Source: CAXBNB01 sp040151475 (GTDB taxonomy: Bacteria; Bacteroidota; Bacteroidia; Cytophagales; Cyclobacteriaceae). Taken from it: a stretch of DNA of 64,000 bases. Shown here piece by piece: positions 50,355 through 59,602 of this stretch (position 1 is its first letter; each line of letters begins with the position of its first letter). Under the pieces are notes generated by a model, which ran no database searches, was not told the origin of the DNA, and saw only the letters and a list, made by a program, of their open reading frames with translations. Location of the stretch: NCBI RefSeq assembly GCF_040151475.1, contig NZ_JBDKWG010000139.1, forward strand, positions 124,001 through 188,000. The letters are read 5' to 3'. The translations under genes and the position numbers were made by a program.

Positions 50355-52526
50355 ATGTCTATCATAAAAACACAATATAACCGTCGGTCATTTTTGCAGG
50401 TATCGGCAGCTTCAGGTGGAGGGTTGCTATTGGGATTCAACTGGCTGACTTCATGTACTTCATCTCAAATGGCTGATGTACCAAAGGAATGGTTTGATAT
50501 CAATGCATTTATAAAAATCGGAGACAATGGAAGTGTAACGATATACTCACCCAACCCTGAAATTGGACAAAATGTAAAAACTGCCATGCCATTGATAGTG
50601 GCTGAAGAACTGGATGTAGATTGGAAAAATGTGACTGTAGAGCAGGCTGACCTGAATACCGTGAAATACGAACGCCAACTGGCCGGAGGAAGCCAGTCTA
50701 TCCGTCATGGATGGAATGGGTTAAGAATGGCTGGAGCTACTGCCAGACGAATGCTCATGGAGGCAGCAGCAAAACGCTGGCAGGTGTCTATTGATGAATT
50801 GACCACTACAAATGGGGTCGTGATTCATGAAGCCAAGGGTAATAAGCTTAACTATGGAGAGCTTGCTTTTGATGCTGCTACAGTTGCAGTGCCAGAGGAA
50901 GTAGAGTTGAAAGATGCCAAAGACTTTAAGCTCATTGGCCAGAAGATCAAAAATGTTGATGGGAAGAAAATAACCAATGGTACTCCGTTGTTTGGGTTAG
51001 ACTACAAGAAAGAAGGAATGCTCATCGCTATGGTGGTGCATCCACCTGCTTTTGGCCTTAAATTAAAATCATTGGATGATAGTAAGGCTAAAGCCATGTC
51101 AGGCATCAAGGATGTATTATTGATAAATACCGCTCCCAAAGAGAAGCAATGGTCGGATACAAATGCCTTTCCTGATTTGGTGGCTGTGGTAGGTGAATCT
51201 ACCTGGCAGGTGATGAAAGCGAAAAAGGCTTTGACAATAGAATGGGAAGAAGATACGCCACTTGAGAACAGTGAAGATCATGAACGGAAAATGAACGAAG
51301 CTCTTTTGAGTAAGGAAGGTAATGTGGCCAGGCAGGATGGAAATACGGCCAACGCTTTCAAAAAAGCAGCTAAAGTCATTGAAAGTGTATATAGTGGGCC
51401 GTTTTTGGCTCACAATACTATGGAACCAATGAACTTCTTTGCTGATGTGAAAGCAGATAAAGCAGAATTGGCAGGTCCAATCCAAACACCGGAATTTTTA
51501 AGAAAATCTACGGCTGACTTGTTAGGACTTTCTGAAGATAATATTTCTATACAAATGACCAGAATGGGAGGAGGTTTCGGACGGAGATTGTATGGTCATT
51601 TTGGGTTGGAGGCTACAGTCATTTCTCAAAAAATGCAGACACCCGTCAAGCTGATATATGCAAGAGAAGACGATATGACTCAGGGTACTTACCGGCCTGC
51701 AACTAAAATAAAATACCGTGCAGCACTAGATGATAACAATAATTTGATCGGATTTGAAGCTAAAGGAACAGGGGTTCCGGGCAGCCCGTTGTTTCCAAAT
51801 AGATTTCCGGCGGGAGCTGTTGATAATTACACAGCAGAAAGTGTAAAGATCGATACCAATATTTCAACCGGAGCTTGGAGAGCTCCGAGATCAAATTTTA
51901 CAGCTGGTGTGGAGCAGTCATTTCTGGACGAAGTGGCTGAAGCAGCAGGCAAAGATCCGATAGATTTCAGGTTGGAACTGTTTGATCGTGCAATTAGCAA
52001 TCCTGTAGGGGAGAAGAATGATTATGATCCAGAGCGATATGCAGGAGTGTTGAAGTTGATCAAAGAAAAGTCTAATTGGGGCGCAGATACTCCGGGAGTA
52101 TTTCGAGGTGTTTCTGCGTACTATTGTCACAATTCTTATGTAGCTCAGATTGTTGATTTGGTATTGGAAAATGGAAAGCCAAAGTTGAAGAAAGTGTGGT
52201 GTGCAGTTGATTGCGGTATAGTAGTGAACAAAGAAGGAGCTCTGAACCAGATAGAGGGTGGAATAATAGATGGTATAGGGCACGCAATGTACAGTGCCAT
52301 GAGTATTAAAGATGGAAAACCAGAGGCTCATAATTTTGATAAATACCGTTTGATTCGCCACAAGGAAGCACCTTTAGAAATCGAGACTTTCTTTGTGGAG
52401 AATGGTATTGATCCAACAGGGCTGGGAGAGCCCTCTTTACCACCAGTAATTGGAGCACTTGCGAATGCATTGTATCAGGCACTCGGTAAACGCTTTTATA
52501 CCCAGCCATTTGTGGATCAGGTGTGA
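50355..52526 (+). CDS. Molybdopterin-binding subunit, isoquinoline oxidoreductase type
   Basis: A 723-residue catalytic subunit. The N-terminus carries a Tat-type signal, NRRSFLQVSAASGGGLLLGF, and lipobox-like LTSC, so the enzyme is probably exported folded to the periplasm. The molybdenum cofactor region includes MGGGFGRRLYGHFG (about residue 398) and GAWRAPRSNFTAGVEQSF. The glutamate base is in GLGEPSLPPVIGALANA near the C-terminus. It pairs with the iron-sulfur subunit. No XdhC-type maturation gene is adjacent. A terminator follows at 52555-52582. Substrate is not inferable. Confidence 0.93.
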   Translation: MSIIKTQYNRRSFLQVSAASGGGLLLGFNWLTSCTSSQMADVPKEWFDINAFIKIGDNGSVTIYSPNPEIGQNVKTAMPLIVAEELDVDWKNVTVEQADLNTVKYERQLAGGSQSIRHGWNGLRMAGATARRMLMEAAAKRWQVSIDELTTTNGVVIHEAKGNKLNYGELAFDAATVAVPEEVELKDAKDFKLIGQKIKNVDGKKITNGTPLFGLDYKKEGMLIAMVVHPPAFGLKLKSLDDSKAKAMSGIKDVLLINTAPKEKQWSDTNAFPDLVAVVGESTWQVMKAKKALTIEWEEDTPLENSEDHERKMNEALLSKEGNVARQDGNTANAFKKAAKVIESVYSGPFLAHNTMEPMNFFADVKADKAELAGPIQTPEFLRKSTADLLGLSEDNISIQMTRMGGGFGRRLYGHFGLEATVISQKMQTPVKLIYAREDDMTQGTYRPATKIKYRAALDDNNNLIGFEAKGTGVPGSPLFPNRFPAGAVDNYTAESVKIDTNISTGAWRAPRSNFTAGVEQSFLDEVAEAAGKDPIDFRLELFDRAISNPVGEKNDYDPERYAGVLKLIKEKSNWGADTPGVFRGVSAYYCHNSYVAQIVDLVLENGKPKLKKVWCAVDCGIVVNKEGALNQIEGGIIDGIGHAMYSAMSIKDGKPEAHNFDKYRLIRHKEAPLEIETFFVENGIDPTGLGEPSLPPVIGALANALYQALGKRFYTQPFVDQV

Positions 52527-52554
52527 AACTTAGTTTGAAAGAAATATGATTTAG

Positions 52555-52582
52555 AGCTTACCTTCATTAGGTAAGCTTTTTT
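52555..52582 (+). terminator. Rho-independent terminator
   Basis: AGCTTACCT pairs with AGGTAAGCT (9 bp) across the loop TCATT, followed by six Ts. It is 29 bases after the molybdoenzyme stop codon and could also serve the convergent gene at 52623. Confidence 0.88.
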
Positions 52583-52622
52583 GTTTTCAAAGTTGAGCGG
52601 GAAACGATTTCTTTCCCAAAAT

Positions 52623-53069
52623 CTAAAGCATTGATGCCTTATAGAGCGTGTAAAATGACACGCCTAATAACACAGTGCCAATAATTGTAAGGAGTCCATA
52701 AAAGCCTTTTTGAGTCCACCATGAATACAACTTGGCATCTTCATGGTTGTCAAGATTGTACCGGAGGTCTAGTTCATCACCTATATCATAACCTAATTTA
52801 GTATCACCATTGTAATGACGAAGTATATGCTTGGTGTCATCTAAAGTGTATTCTATATGAAAATAGTAGTTGGTAATTTTCCCGGTATTATTTTCATCTC
52901 TGCCATACGTAGTTTCTGACTCACTTGCTTCTATTTCTTTCAGTATTCCCTTGACAGGTGAGGCATTTAACATCCAAATTTCATTTTTCCTTTTTAGAAA
53001 TCTGGCCAGGAAAATGACCAGAATGCCAATTCCAAAGAAGATCATAGACATGATGTGCAGGTTGTTCAT
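52623..53069 (-). CDS. DUF3592-type membrane protein
   Basis: 148 residues from ATG 53069 (MNNLHIMSMIFFGIGILVIF); an in-frame ATG 45 bases upstream would precede the first helix with an unlikely extension. Two membrane helices (near the N-terminus and at about 120-142, GFYGLLTIIGTVLLGVSFYT) flank a soluble domain (VKGILKEIEASESETTYGRD, YYFHIEYTLDD, and YDIGDELDLRYNLDN) typical of DUF3592. Function unknown. It is convergent with the molybdoenzyme pair and shares the terminator region. Confidence 0.75.
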   Translation of the reverse strand: MNNLHIMSMIFFGIGILVIFLARFLKRKNEIWMLNASPVKGILKEIEASESETTYGRDENNTGKITNYYFHIEYTLDDTKHILRHYNGDTKLGYDIGDELDLRYNLDNHEDAKLYSWWTQKGFYGLLTIIGTVLLGVSFYTLYKASML

Positions 53070-53421
53070 AGTGTGATGTTTGATAAAAAGAAAACAAACA
53101 TAAAAAATGAGCAATAAATTGGATATACCCTTGAATGGGTATATTGGATGGTCTCAGTTTTAAAATGAATTGCCATCAAATTAGATGGAAACGGATACTT
53201 TTTTCAATTAATTAATGGATTAAATACTTATAACTTTTAGTTATTAATCTTTTATCCAAATAACAATTTATTAAACAATATTTATGATTTATGTTGATTT
53301 ACAATTAGTTATCCCTGCCTTAGACATTGTATTGTTTGCATTATTTATTGTATTTGTTGTATTATTTGTTTATAATACATGGCCTAAATTCAATTTTCTG
53401 CTAATCTAAACTAACCAAGTC
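53070..53421. other. AT-rich intergenic region without recognised gene
   Basis: This 352 bp stretch contains AT-rich runs, including a block with recurring TTTATTGTATTTGTTGTATT-like units at about 53335-53380 just before the next gene. No coding frame, RNA gene or strong palindrome was recognised. Confidence 0.6.
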
Positions 53422-54594
53422 ATGGCCTTTCCAGATTTCATTCAAAATTTTATAGAAAAAACAAGTACCTCCTTACCAGGAGTAGTAGGAGCTTTATTGG
53501 TTTTTGTTGTTGGGTGGTTGATTGCAGTTGTGATTAGAAAAATTGTTCATGGTTTGATGAAAAAGACCGAATGGGACGAACGTCTTTTAGGTAACACAAT
53601 AGTTGACACTAATAAGTTTATAGCCAATCTGGTTTACTACTTATTTATGGTAGTCCTTTTACTCATTGTACTGGAAATGCTTGGTTTGAGTCATGTATTG
53701 GATCCTATTAAGCACATGCTGACTGAGTTTTTTGGCTTTGTTCCAAATATTGTAGCCGCTGGAGTTATCGTTTTTCTGGGCTATGTAATAGCCTTGTTTG
53801 TTTCCAATCTGGTTAAAATGGCTGGTAGTTTTATCGAGCGACTGGCAGAAAAAACTGGATATAAGGATACTGAAAAACTTATCTATCTGATTCAAAAATT
53901 GGTATTTATCGTCATTTTTATTCCATCTATTATTCAGGCGTTGAATGCCCTTGAATTGGATGCGATTACCAATCCTGCAAACAATATTTTACATACCCTG
54001 ATGGATGCCGTGCCTAATATTATAGGAGCTACGTTGATTGTCATTTTTTTTGTAGTAGGTGGGAAGTTTCTTTCTTCATTTTTGGGAGAATTGTTTGGTA
54101 ATATTGGCTTGGATGAGTTTGGGAAAAAGCTCAACTTATTTATGGTGAGTGATGATCATTCTTTATCAAAAATCATCGCAAATACAGTTTACTTTTTTGT
54201 GGTCTTTTTTGGAATAGTGACTGGTATTGAGATGTTAGGTTTTGAACGTTTGACGGAAATATTTCATACCATATTAAACCTGTTAGGTAGTATTCTTTTT
54301 GGATTGTTAGTGATGGTGATCGGTAATGTAGTGGCATCTACTGTGCACGGTGCGTTAATCAAAACAAATGACAATCAATATCTTGCAGGCATTGCCAGAG
54401 TTGGGATTATTGGATTGTTTCTAGCTATTGCATTGCGAACTATGGGCATTGCAAATAGTATTGTAGAACTGGCTTTTGGGCTTACTCTGGGTTCTTTGGC
54501 TGTAACTGTTGCTTTGGCTTATGGACTAGGAGGCAGGGAAGCAGCAGGCAAACACATGGAGAAAATTTTAAAGAAATTCCAAAAAGACGAATAG
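53422..54594 (+). CDS. Conserved-TM-helix, MscS-like channel family protein
   Basis: 390 residues. Three repeats of a 'conserved TM helix' unit are visible: LPGVVGALLVFVVGWLIAVV, FVPNIVAAGVIVFLGYVIAL and AVPNIIGATLIVIFFVVGGK, each followed by an amphipathic segment. The C-terminal helix AFGLTLGSLAVTVALAYGLG and then GREAAGKHM resembles the end of the membrane domain of mechanosensitive-channel relatives (CmpX-like), but the usual MscS beta domain is absent. A membrane-stress or small-solute channel role is inferred only from the family. Confidence 0.82.
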   Translation: MAFPDFIQNFIEKTSTSLPGVVGALLVFVVGWLIAVVIRKIVHGLMKKTEWDERLLGNTIVDTNKFIANLVYYLFMVVLLLIVLEMLGLSHVLDPIKHMLTEFFGFVPNIVAAGVIVFLGYVIALFVSNLVKMAGSFIERLAEKTGYKDTEKLIYLIQKLVFIVIFIPSIIQALNALELDAITNPANNILHTLMDAVPNIIGATLIVIFFVVGGKFLSSFLGELFGNIGLDEFGKKLNLFMVSDDHSLSKIIANTVYFFVVFFGIVTGIEMLGFERLTEIFHTILNLLGSILFGLLVMVIGNVVASTVHGALIKTNDNQYLAGIARVGIIGLFLAIALRTMGIANSIVELAFGLTLGSLAVTVALAYGLGGREAAGKHMEKILKKFQKDE

Positions 54595-54701
54595 CAGGTT
54601 TTTCTTGTTGAAAGGAAAAACTTGCATTTCTACAACTTTGAAAAGGGTAGTATTCGAACATGTCATAAGGAATTCCTGACCATAATGCTTATTATAGCAA
54701 T

Positions 54702-55052
54702 ATGAAAGAAGTGAGCTTATATGTTATGGCAGTGCTGTACATCATGGCAGGGATCAACCATTTTGCCAAACCCAAATTTTACCTGCGTATTATACCGCCA
54801 TGCATCCCATGGCACAAAGCGATGAATTATATCAGTGGAACCGCAGAGATATTTTTAGGTGTACTATTATTCTATCCGCCATATTCATCTTTAGCAGCCT
54901 GGGGTATTATTGCATTGCTCATTGCCGTTTTTCCAGCCAATATTTATCACCTGACTTCTGCTAAACCCGGTAGGGGTATTCCTATTTGGATTTTGTATCT
55001 CAGAATCCCCCTTCAGGGTGTTCTGATATTATGGGCTTGGTGGTACACCTGA
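54702..55052 (+). CDS. DoxX-family membrane protein
   Basis: 116 residues with four helices, starting MKEVSLYVMAVLYIMAGINH and with FAKPKFYLRIIPPCIPWHKA. It is a short DoxX/DoxD-like protein of the type with the conserved GINHF-x-KP motif near its start; function unknown. It is separated by about 100 bases on each side from the channel protein and the SGNH hydrolase. Confidence 0.85.
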   Translation: MKEVSLYVMAVLYIMAGINHFAKPKFYLRIIPPCIPWHKAMNYISGTAEIFLGVLLFYPPYSSLAAWGIIALLIAVFPANIYHLTSAKPGRGIPIWILYLRIPLQGVLILWAWWYT

Positions 55053-55182
55053 AAATGGTAATTTACGTTCGTAACCATTTGATCACCACTTTATTCCTTT
55101 ATTGATTACTAATGTGCAATGAAATTGGAATGAATTATGCTGGAAAGCCTGAAATCGTAAAATAAAAATTCAATAATAAACT

Positions 55183-56109
55183 ATGAGACATGTTATTCTT
55201 ATCCTGACTATCCTATTGGGCATTAAATTTACCGGAACCGCTCAGGATGACTACAAAATCCCTGAAAACACAAAGAAGATTTTGTTTTTGGGAAATAGTA
55301 TCACTTACGCTGGAAGTTACGTGTCTTATATTGAAGCATACCTAACCCTTCGTTATCCCGAAAAACATTACGAGTTTATTAATGTAGGCCTGCCTAGTGA
55401 GACCGTGTCAGGTCTTTCCGAACCCAATCATGCAGGAGGAAAGTTTCCTCGTCCTGATTTGCACGAAAGGTTACAGCGGGTTTTGGATCAAACCAAACCT
55501 GATTTGGTTTTCGCAAACTATGGAATGAACGATGGTATTTATTTGCCATTCGATGATTCTCGTTTTCAAAAATACAGAGATGGGTTAAACTGGCTCAATG
55601 AGCAGGTGACGAATGCAGGTGTATCCATCGTTTATTCAACTCCACCGATCTTCGACGAACGAAAAGGCGCAGCTTACGCCAATGTGCTTGACATCTATTC
55701 TGACTGGCTGATAAGTTGTCGCTATACTCAAAATTGGGATGTGGTAGATTTGCACTGGCCAATGAGAAAATATCTGGAAGATCAGCGATTGACAGATTCT
55801 ACATTTGTCTTTGCAAATGATGGAGTACATCCAAACAAATTGGGGCATTGGGTGATGGCGAAACAGGTGCTGTTGTTTCTTGGAGAACAAGATTTAATTA
55901 ATGTTGAAGATGCCGAAAGTGCTATGTCTTCTATGTCCAATGGAGTGGCAGTTTTGAAATTGGTGGAAGAAAGACAGGCTATGATGAAAGATGCTTGGCT
56001 GACAAAGACGGGGCATGAAAGACCCGGTATGAAAACAGGATTGCCTATGAAAGAGGCGAAGAAAAAGGCTGCTGAAATAGAAGGTCAAATTCGGCTTTTA
56101 TTGAAATGA
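55183..56109 (+). CDS. Secreted SGNH/GDSL hydrolase
   Basis: 308 residues with a signal peptide (MRHVILILTILLGIKFTGTA, then QD). SGNH blocks: LFLGNSITYAGSY (block I), NVGLPSETVSGLSEPNHAGG (block II region), LVFANYGMNDGIY (block III Asn) and NDGVHPNKLGHWVMA (block V Asp and His). It is probably a periplasmic carbohydrate esterase in the neighbourhood of an acetylxylan-esterase-like hydrolase (56390). The C-terminal 60 residues are helical and beyond the core fold. Block I again reads GNS. Confidence 0.9.
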   Translation: MRHVILILTILLGIKFTGTAQDDYKIPENTKKILFLGNSITYAGSYVSYIEAYLTLRYPEKHYEFINVGLPSETVSGLSEPNHAGGKFPRPDLHERLQRVLDQTKPDLVFANYGMNDGIYLPFDDSRFQKYRDGLNWLNEQVTNAGVSIVYSTPPIFDERKGAAYANVLDIYSDWLISCRYTQNWDVVDLHWPMRKYLEDQRLTDSTFVFANDGVHPNKLGHWVMAKQVLLFLGEQDLINVEDAESAMSSMSNGVAVLKLVEERQAMMKDAWLTKTGHERPGMKTGLPMKEAKKKAAEIEGQIRLLLK

Positions 56110-56164
56110 TGTAGCAATACTCAATTTGTTGTTGATAGAAATCAAATTGGAAAGAGAGTTGAAA

Positions 56165-56297
56165 CAGGTCAAACTCATTTAAAAATTCTTAATATCCCCA
56201 GACGAGTTCTGGGGTCTGTTAGAGTTGACTGTAATTTCAAGGGATACCGTGACTGGTACGGTAAGTAGGTTTTTGTTTTTAAATGAGTTTTGACCTG
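56165..56297. repeat. Structured inverted-repeat element, copy 2 (133 bp)
   Basis: The ends are CAGGTCAAACTCATTTAAAA at the left and TTTTTAAATGAGTTTTGACC with TG at the right. Internal hairpins are CCCCAGA-CGAGT-TCTGGGG (56196-56214) and TACCGTGACTGGTACGGTA (56245-56263), with GTTGACTGTAA between. In reverse complement it aligns with 6933-7063 throughout. The stem differences are paired changes. It lies between the SGNH hydrolase and the alpha/beta hydrolase, and has no coding capacity. Confidence 0.85.
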
Positions 56298-56389
56298 AGC
56301 TAAGAAATAAAGAAAATGAAAGTTGTAGTAATTAATATTACATTTGTTTTCATTCAACTTCTATTACAAACTATACCCCATACAAAAAT

Positions 56390-57304
56390 ATGAAATTCAG
56401 TATCACTTTAGTAGCTATTTTTATGACCATTAGTTTGCAGGCTCAGGACTTTGTGTTGCCGCTTTGGGAAAATGAAATACCCAATTCTCAAAAAACGAAT
56501 GAAGAAGAGGCAAGTGTAGAGACAGATATTGTCAGGATTTCTAAAGTACAAAATCCAACCATTGAGGTTTATTTGCCTTCGAAAAAAACAGCAACCGGGC
56601 AGGCAGTAGTGATCTGTCCCGGAGGAGGATATGCTATTTTGGCTTATGATTGGGAAGGAACCGATGTAGCCAGGTGGTTGAATTCACAAGGCATAGCAGG
56701 TATAGTCTTGAAATACCGTTTGCCAAATTCAAAATCGAACGTAGTGTCTTATAAATCGCCTTTGATGGATGCTCAAAAGGCCATGAGGCTGGTGCGATAC
56801 AATGCAGAAAAATGGAATATCAATAAAGAAGAAGTGGGGGTTATGGGATTTTCTGCCGGAGGACATCTCGCATCAACTTTGGGGACACATTTTGACGAGA
56901 AATTAAACGAATCAAAAGATTTGGTGAATTATATCAGTGCCAGACCCGACTTCATGGTGTTGATGTATCCTGTGATCACAATGACAGAACCGTATGTGCA
57001 CAAAGGATCTAGAAATAACCTGTTGGGTCCGGAACCTTCTAACGAATTGATCAATCATTTCTCTAATGAGTTGCAGGTAAAACAAAATACACCTCCAACC
57101 TTCATCGTGCATTCCGGAGATGACAAAGGAGTGCCTATTGAAAACAGCCTTATGTTTTATAAAGCCTTGAGAGAAAAAGATATTCCCGTTGAGATGCACT
57201 TTTTCCCTACAGGAGGACATGGCTACTCCATGGCTCAAAAGAACGAATCGCTAAGGTCTTGGCCAGATTTGCTCACTGTTTGGTTGCGTGGATTAAATCA
57301 ATAA
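56390..57304 (+). CDS. Secreted alpha/beta hydrolase (acetylxylan esterase-like)
   Basis: 304 residues with a signal peptide (MKFSITLVAIFMTISLQAQD). Features are the oxyanion segment VICPGGGYAILAYDWEGTDV, the nucleophile elbow GFSAGGHLAS (Ser at about residue 160), the acidic residue in FIVHSGDDKGVPIENSLMFY and the histidine in PTGGHGYSMAQ. It matches carbohydrate-esterase-like serine hydrolases acting on acetylated polysaccharide. Periplasmic location fits the signal. It is transcribed before the AraC gene at 57417, 112 bases away. Confidence 0.92.
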   Translation: MKFSITLVAIFMTISLQAQDFVLPLWENEIPNSQKTNEEEASVETDIVRISKVQNPTIEVYLPSKKTATGQAVVICPGGGYAILAYDWEGTDVARWLNSQGIAGIVLKYRLPNSKSNVVSYKSPLMDAQKAMRLVRYNAEKWNINKEEVGVMGFSAGGHLASTLGTHFDEKLNESKDLVNYISARPDFMVLMYPVITMTEPYVHKGSRNNLLGPEPSNELINHFSNELQVKQNTPPTFIVHSGDDKGVPIENSLMFYKALREKDIPVEMHFFPTGGHGYSMAQKNESLRSWPDLLTVWLRGLNQ

Positions 57305-57416
57305 ATAATTACCAGACGGACTGAAATGTAGCCATTCAATTTGTGTGATTTTTTTGTTCAACAAAATAAGGATAAACATAGTACTTTAACTATTTCGATT
57401 AGACTGCTGCCACAAT

Positions 57417-58298
57417 ATGAAGCCCTATTTTATAGATAAAAGCAATCTTTCCAACAGATCCTTTTCATTTGATTACCACAAATTACCCCATTACCTAAAG
57501 GTATGGCACTACCATCCTGAACTTGAATTGGTTATCCAAAAGAAGAGCATAGGCACTCGTTTTATAGGTGATAACATATCGAAATACAAACCCGGTGAAA
57601 TGATCTTGTTGGGTAAAAACCTGCCCCACATGTGGTTGTGTGATGATGTCTATTTTGAAAAAGATTCGAAACTAACGGCTGAAGCTTATGTGATTCATTT
57701 CAGAGAAGATTTTGCCGGAAAAGAGTTTTTCCAAATGCCTGAAATGGCTGCCATAAAGGGACTGCTCACAAGGTCTGTACAGGGAATCAATTTTTTGGGA
57801 AAAAGCAAGGAGCTCATTTTTGACTTAATCAAAAAACTTGAGCAGAGTGACGATTTTGAAAGGGTGATAAACCTGATGAATATATTGAAATTGCTTGCCG
57901 AAGAAACCGACTATGAGTTGCTTTCCAGTGAAGGTTTTTTAAACGATTTTAAACAGACAGACAAAAGACAACTGGATGGCGTGTATCATTTTGTGATGCA
58001 GAACTTTACAAAACAGATAAAACTGGATGAAATAGCAGGCATTGTGAACATGACGGCTTCTTCATTTAGCCGGTATTTCAAACGGATAAACAGCAAGACA
58101 TTTTCTCAGTATGTAAGCGAAATACGCGTGGGTTATGCATGCAGGTTGTTAATAGAAAATAAATATCAAATTGCCAGGGTTTGCTACGAGTCCGGTTTCA
58201 ATAACCTGTCAAACTTTAACAGGCAGTTCAAGTCAATTATGAAATGTTCTCCCTCAGAATATGTCCGCAAGCATGTGTCAAATAAGCTCAGTAAGTAG
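57417..58298 (+). CDS. AraC family transcriptional regulator (cupin + HTH_18)
   Basis: 293 residues. The cupin half contains WHYHPELELVIQKKSIGTRF, then GDNISKYKPGEMILLGKNLP and HMW. The DNA-binding half (about 200-290) has LDEIAGIVNMTASSFSRYFK, KTFSQYVSEIRVGYACRLL and IARVCYESGFNNLSNFNRQF, ending in CSPSEYVRKH. It precedes the Zn-dehydrogenase/UxaA/UxaB/SDR/FucP operon in the same direction, so it is its likely regulator. It is a paralogue of the regulator at 8744. Confidence 0.92.
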   Translation: MKPYFIDKSNLSNRSFSFDYHKLPHYLKVWHYHPELELVIQKKSIGTRFIGDNISKYKPGEMILLGKNLPHMWLCDDVYFEKDSKLTAEAYVIHFREDFAGKEFFQMPEMAAIKGLLTRSVQGINFLGKSKELIFDLIKKLEQSDDFERVINLMNILKLLAEETDYELLSSEGFLNDFKQTDKRQLDGVYHFVMQNFTKQIKLDEIAGIVNMTASSFSRYFKRINSKTFSQYVSEIRVGYACRLLIENKYQIARVCYESGFNNLSNFNRQFKSIMKCSPSEYVRKHVSNKLSK

Positions 58299-58551
58299 TC
58301 ACAATCAGGATAGAGTGCAAGTCAATCCAATTTTCATTAATGTGATATTGGTTCTTATTGGTTCTATTTATTCTCAATATGCATATTAATGACTTATATA
58401 GATAAAATAGTATCAGTGTGAGTGTTTATATTGGTAGTTGGGAATTGGTCTATAAGCCATCTTTGCGTGATTTATAAAATAGACAGTGATGTTGGGTAAG
58501 ACGTGTTGACACAACTGCCTTTTACAAAATAGATATTAATAGAAAAAATAA

Positions 58552-59565
58552 ATGAAATACATAGTTTGTGAAAAACCGGGTCAATTTCTATTGAAAGAAA
58601 AACAAGCCCCGGAACGAAAAAGTGGTGAAGCATTATTGAAAGTGAAAAAAGTTGGGATTTGCGGTACTGATCTTCATGCCTATGCAGGAAATCAGGCTTT
58701 TTTCACATACCCAAGAATATTGGGACATGAGTTGGCTACCCAAATCGTTGAAATTGATGAGAACGATAAAGGACTAAAGGCAGGAGACAATGTGATTGTG
58801 ATGCCTTATGTGAGTTGTCAAAAATGCATTGCTTGCCGTAATGGCAAAGCCAATTGCTGTACCAATATTTCCGTACTTGGTATTCATGGAGATGGAGGTA
58901 TGCAGGAGTTGATTTCAGTACCGGAAAACATATTGTTGCCAGCCGGAAATTTGTCTGATGATGAAATGGCAATTGTGGAGCCACTGGCTATTGGTGCACA
59001 TGCGATCAGGCGAGCCAATGTTCAGGCAGGGGAAACGGTTGTGGTTATTGGTTGTGGGCCGATAGGTATTGGTATGATGAAACTGGCTCAGTTGGCTGCT
59101 GCAAAAGTGATAGCAATGGACATGAATGAATCAAGACTAGAATATGCTAAAAACGAAATAGGTGTTGATTATACCGTAAATGTAGGTGGAGATCCTGTGA
59201 AAGAAGTAAGTGATATTACCAATGGAGATTTAGCCACGGCGGTGTTTGATGCTACCGGGCATAAAGGAGCTTTGGAGGCAGGCCCGCAGTACATGTCTCA
59301 CGGAGGAAGGTATGTTTTGGTGGGACTTTCAAAAGGCGAACTTACATTTACCCATCCTGCCATTCATGCAAAAGAATCCACCATTATGTGCAGCAGAAAT
59401 GCTACCTTCGAAGATTTTAGAAATGTAATTAAAGTGTTGGAAGGTGGTCAATTTCCAGTTACTTCTTTTATCACACACAATGTTGATTTCACTGAGATGA
59501 TTGATAATTTTGACAGTTGGCTCAAACCGGAAACAGGAGTCATTAAAGCAACAGTGAATTTTTAG
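58552..59565 (+). CDS. Zinc-dependent alcohol dehydrogenase (MDR family)
   Basis: A 337-residue medium-chain dehydrogenase. The catalytic zinc cysteine is in GICGTDLHAYAGNQ (about residue 37), the histidine in RILGHELATQIVEI, and four structural-zinc cysteines in CQKCIACRNGKANCC. The Rossmann fold is VVVIGCGPIGIGMMKLAQLA. Family members oxidise sugar-derived alcohols such as 2-keto-3-deoxy acids, L-galactonate or L-threonine. It starts the operon 37 bases before uxaA-type gene; the substrate is inferred from that context only. Confidence 0.92.
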   Translation: MKYIVCEKPGQFLLKEKQAPERKSGEALLKVKKVGICGTDLHAYAGNQAFFTYPRILGHELATQIVEIDENDKGLKAGDNVIVMPYVSCQKCIACRNGKANCCTNISVLGIHGDGGMQELISVPENILLPAGNLSDDEMAIVEPLAIGAHAIRRANVQAGETVVVIGCGPIGIGMMKLAQLAAAKVIAMDMNESRLEYAKNEIGVDYTVNVGGDPVKEVSDITNGDLATAVFDATGHKGALEAGPQYMSHGGRYVLVGLSKGELTFTHPAIHAKESTIMCSRNATFEDFRNVIKVLEGGQFPVTSFITHNVDFTEMIDNFDSWLKPETGVIKATVNF

Positions 59566-59602
59566 ATTAGAATAAGATACATACACAATAAGAAATAAGA
59601 AC

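Noticed and set aside
51117..52361. Long antisense frames opposite the molybdoenzyme subunit
   Set aside because: They have no recognisable similarity and lie fully inside a well-supported gene, so they are shadow frames.
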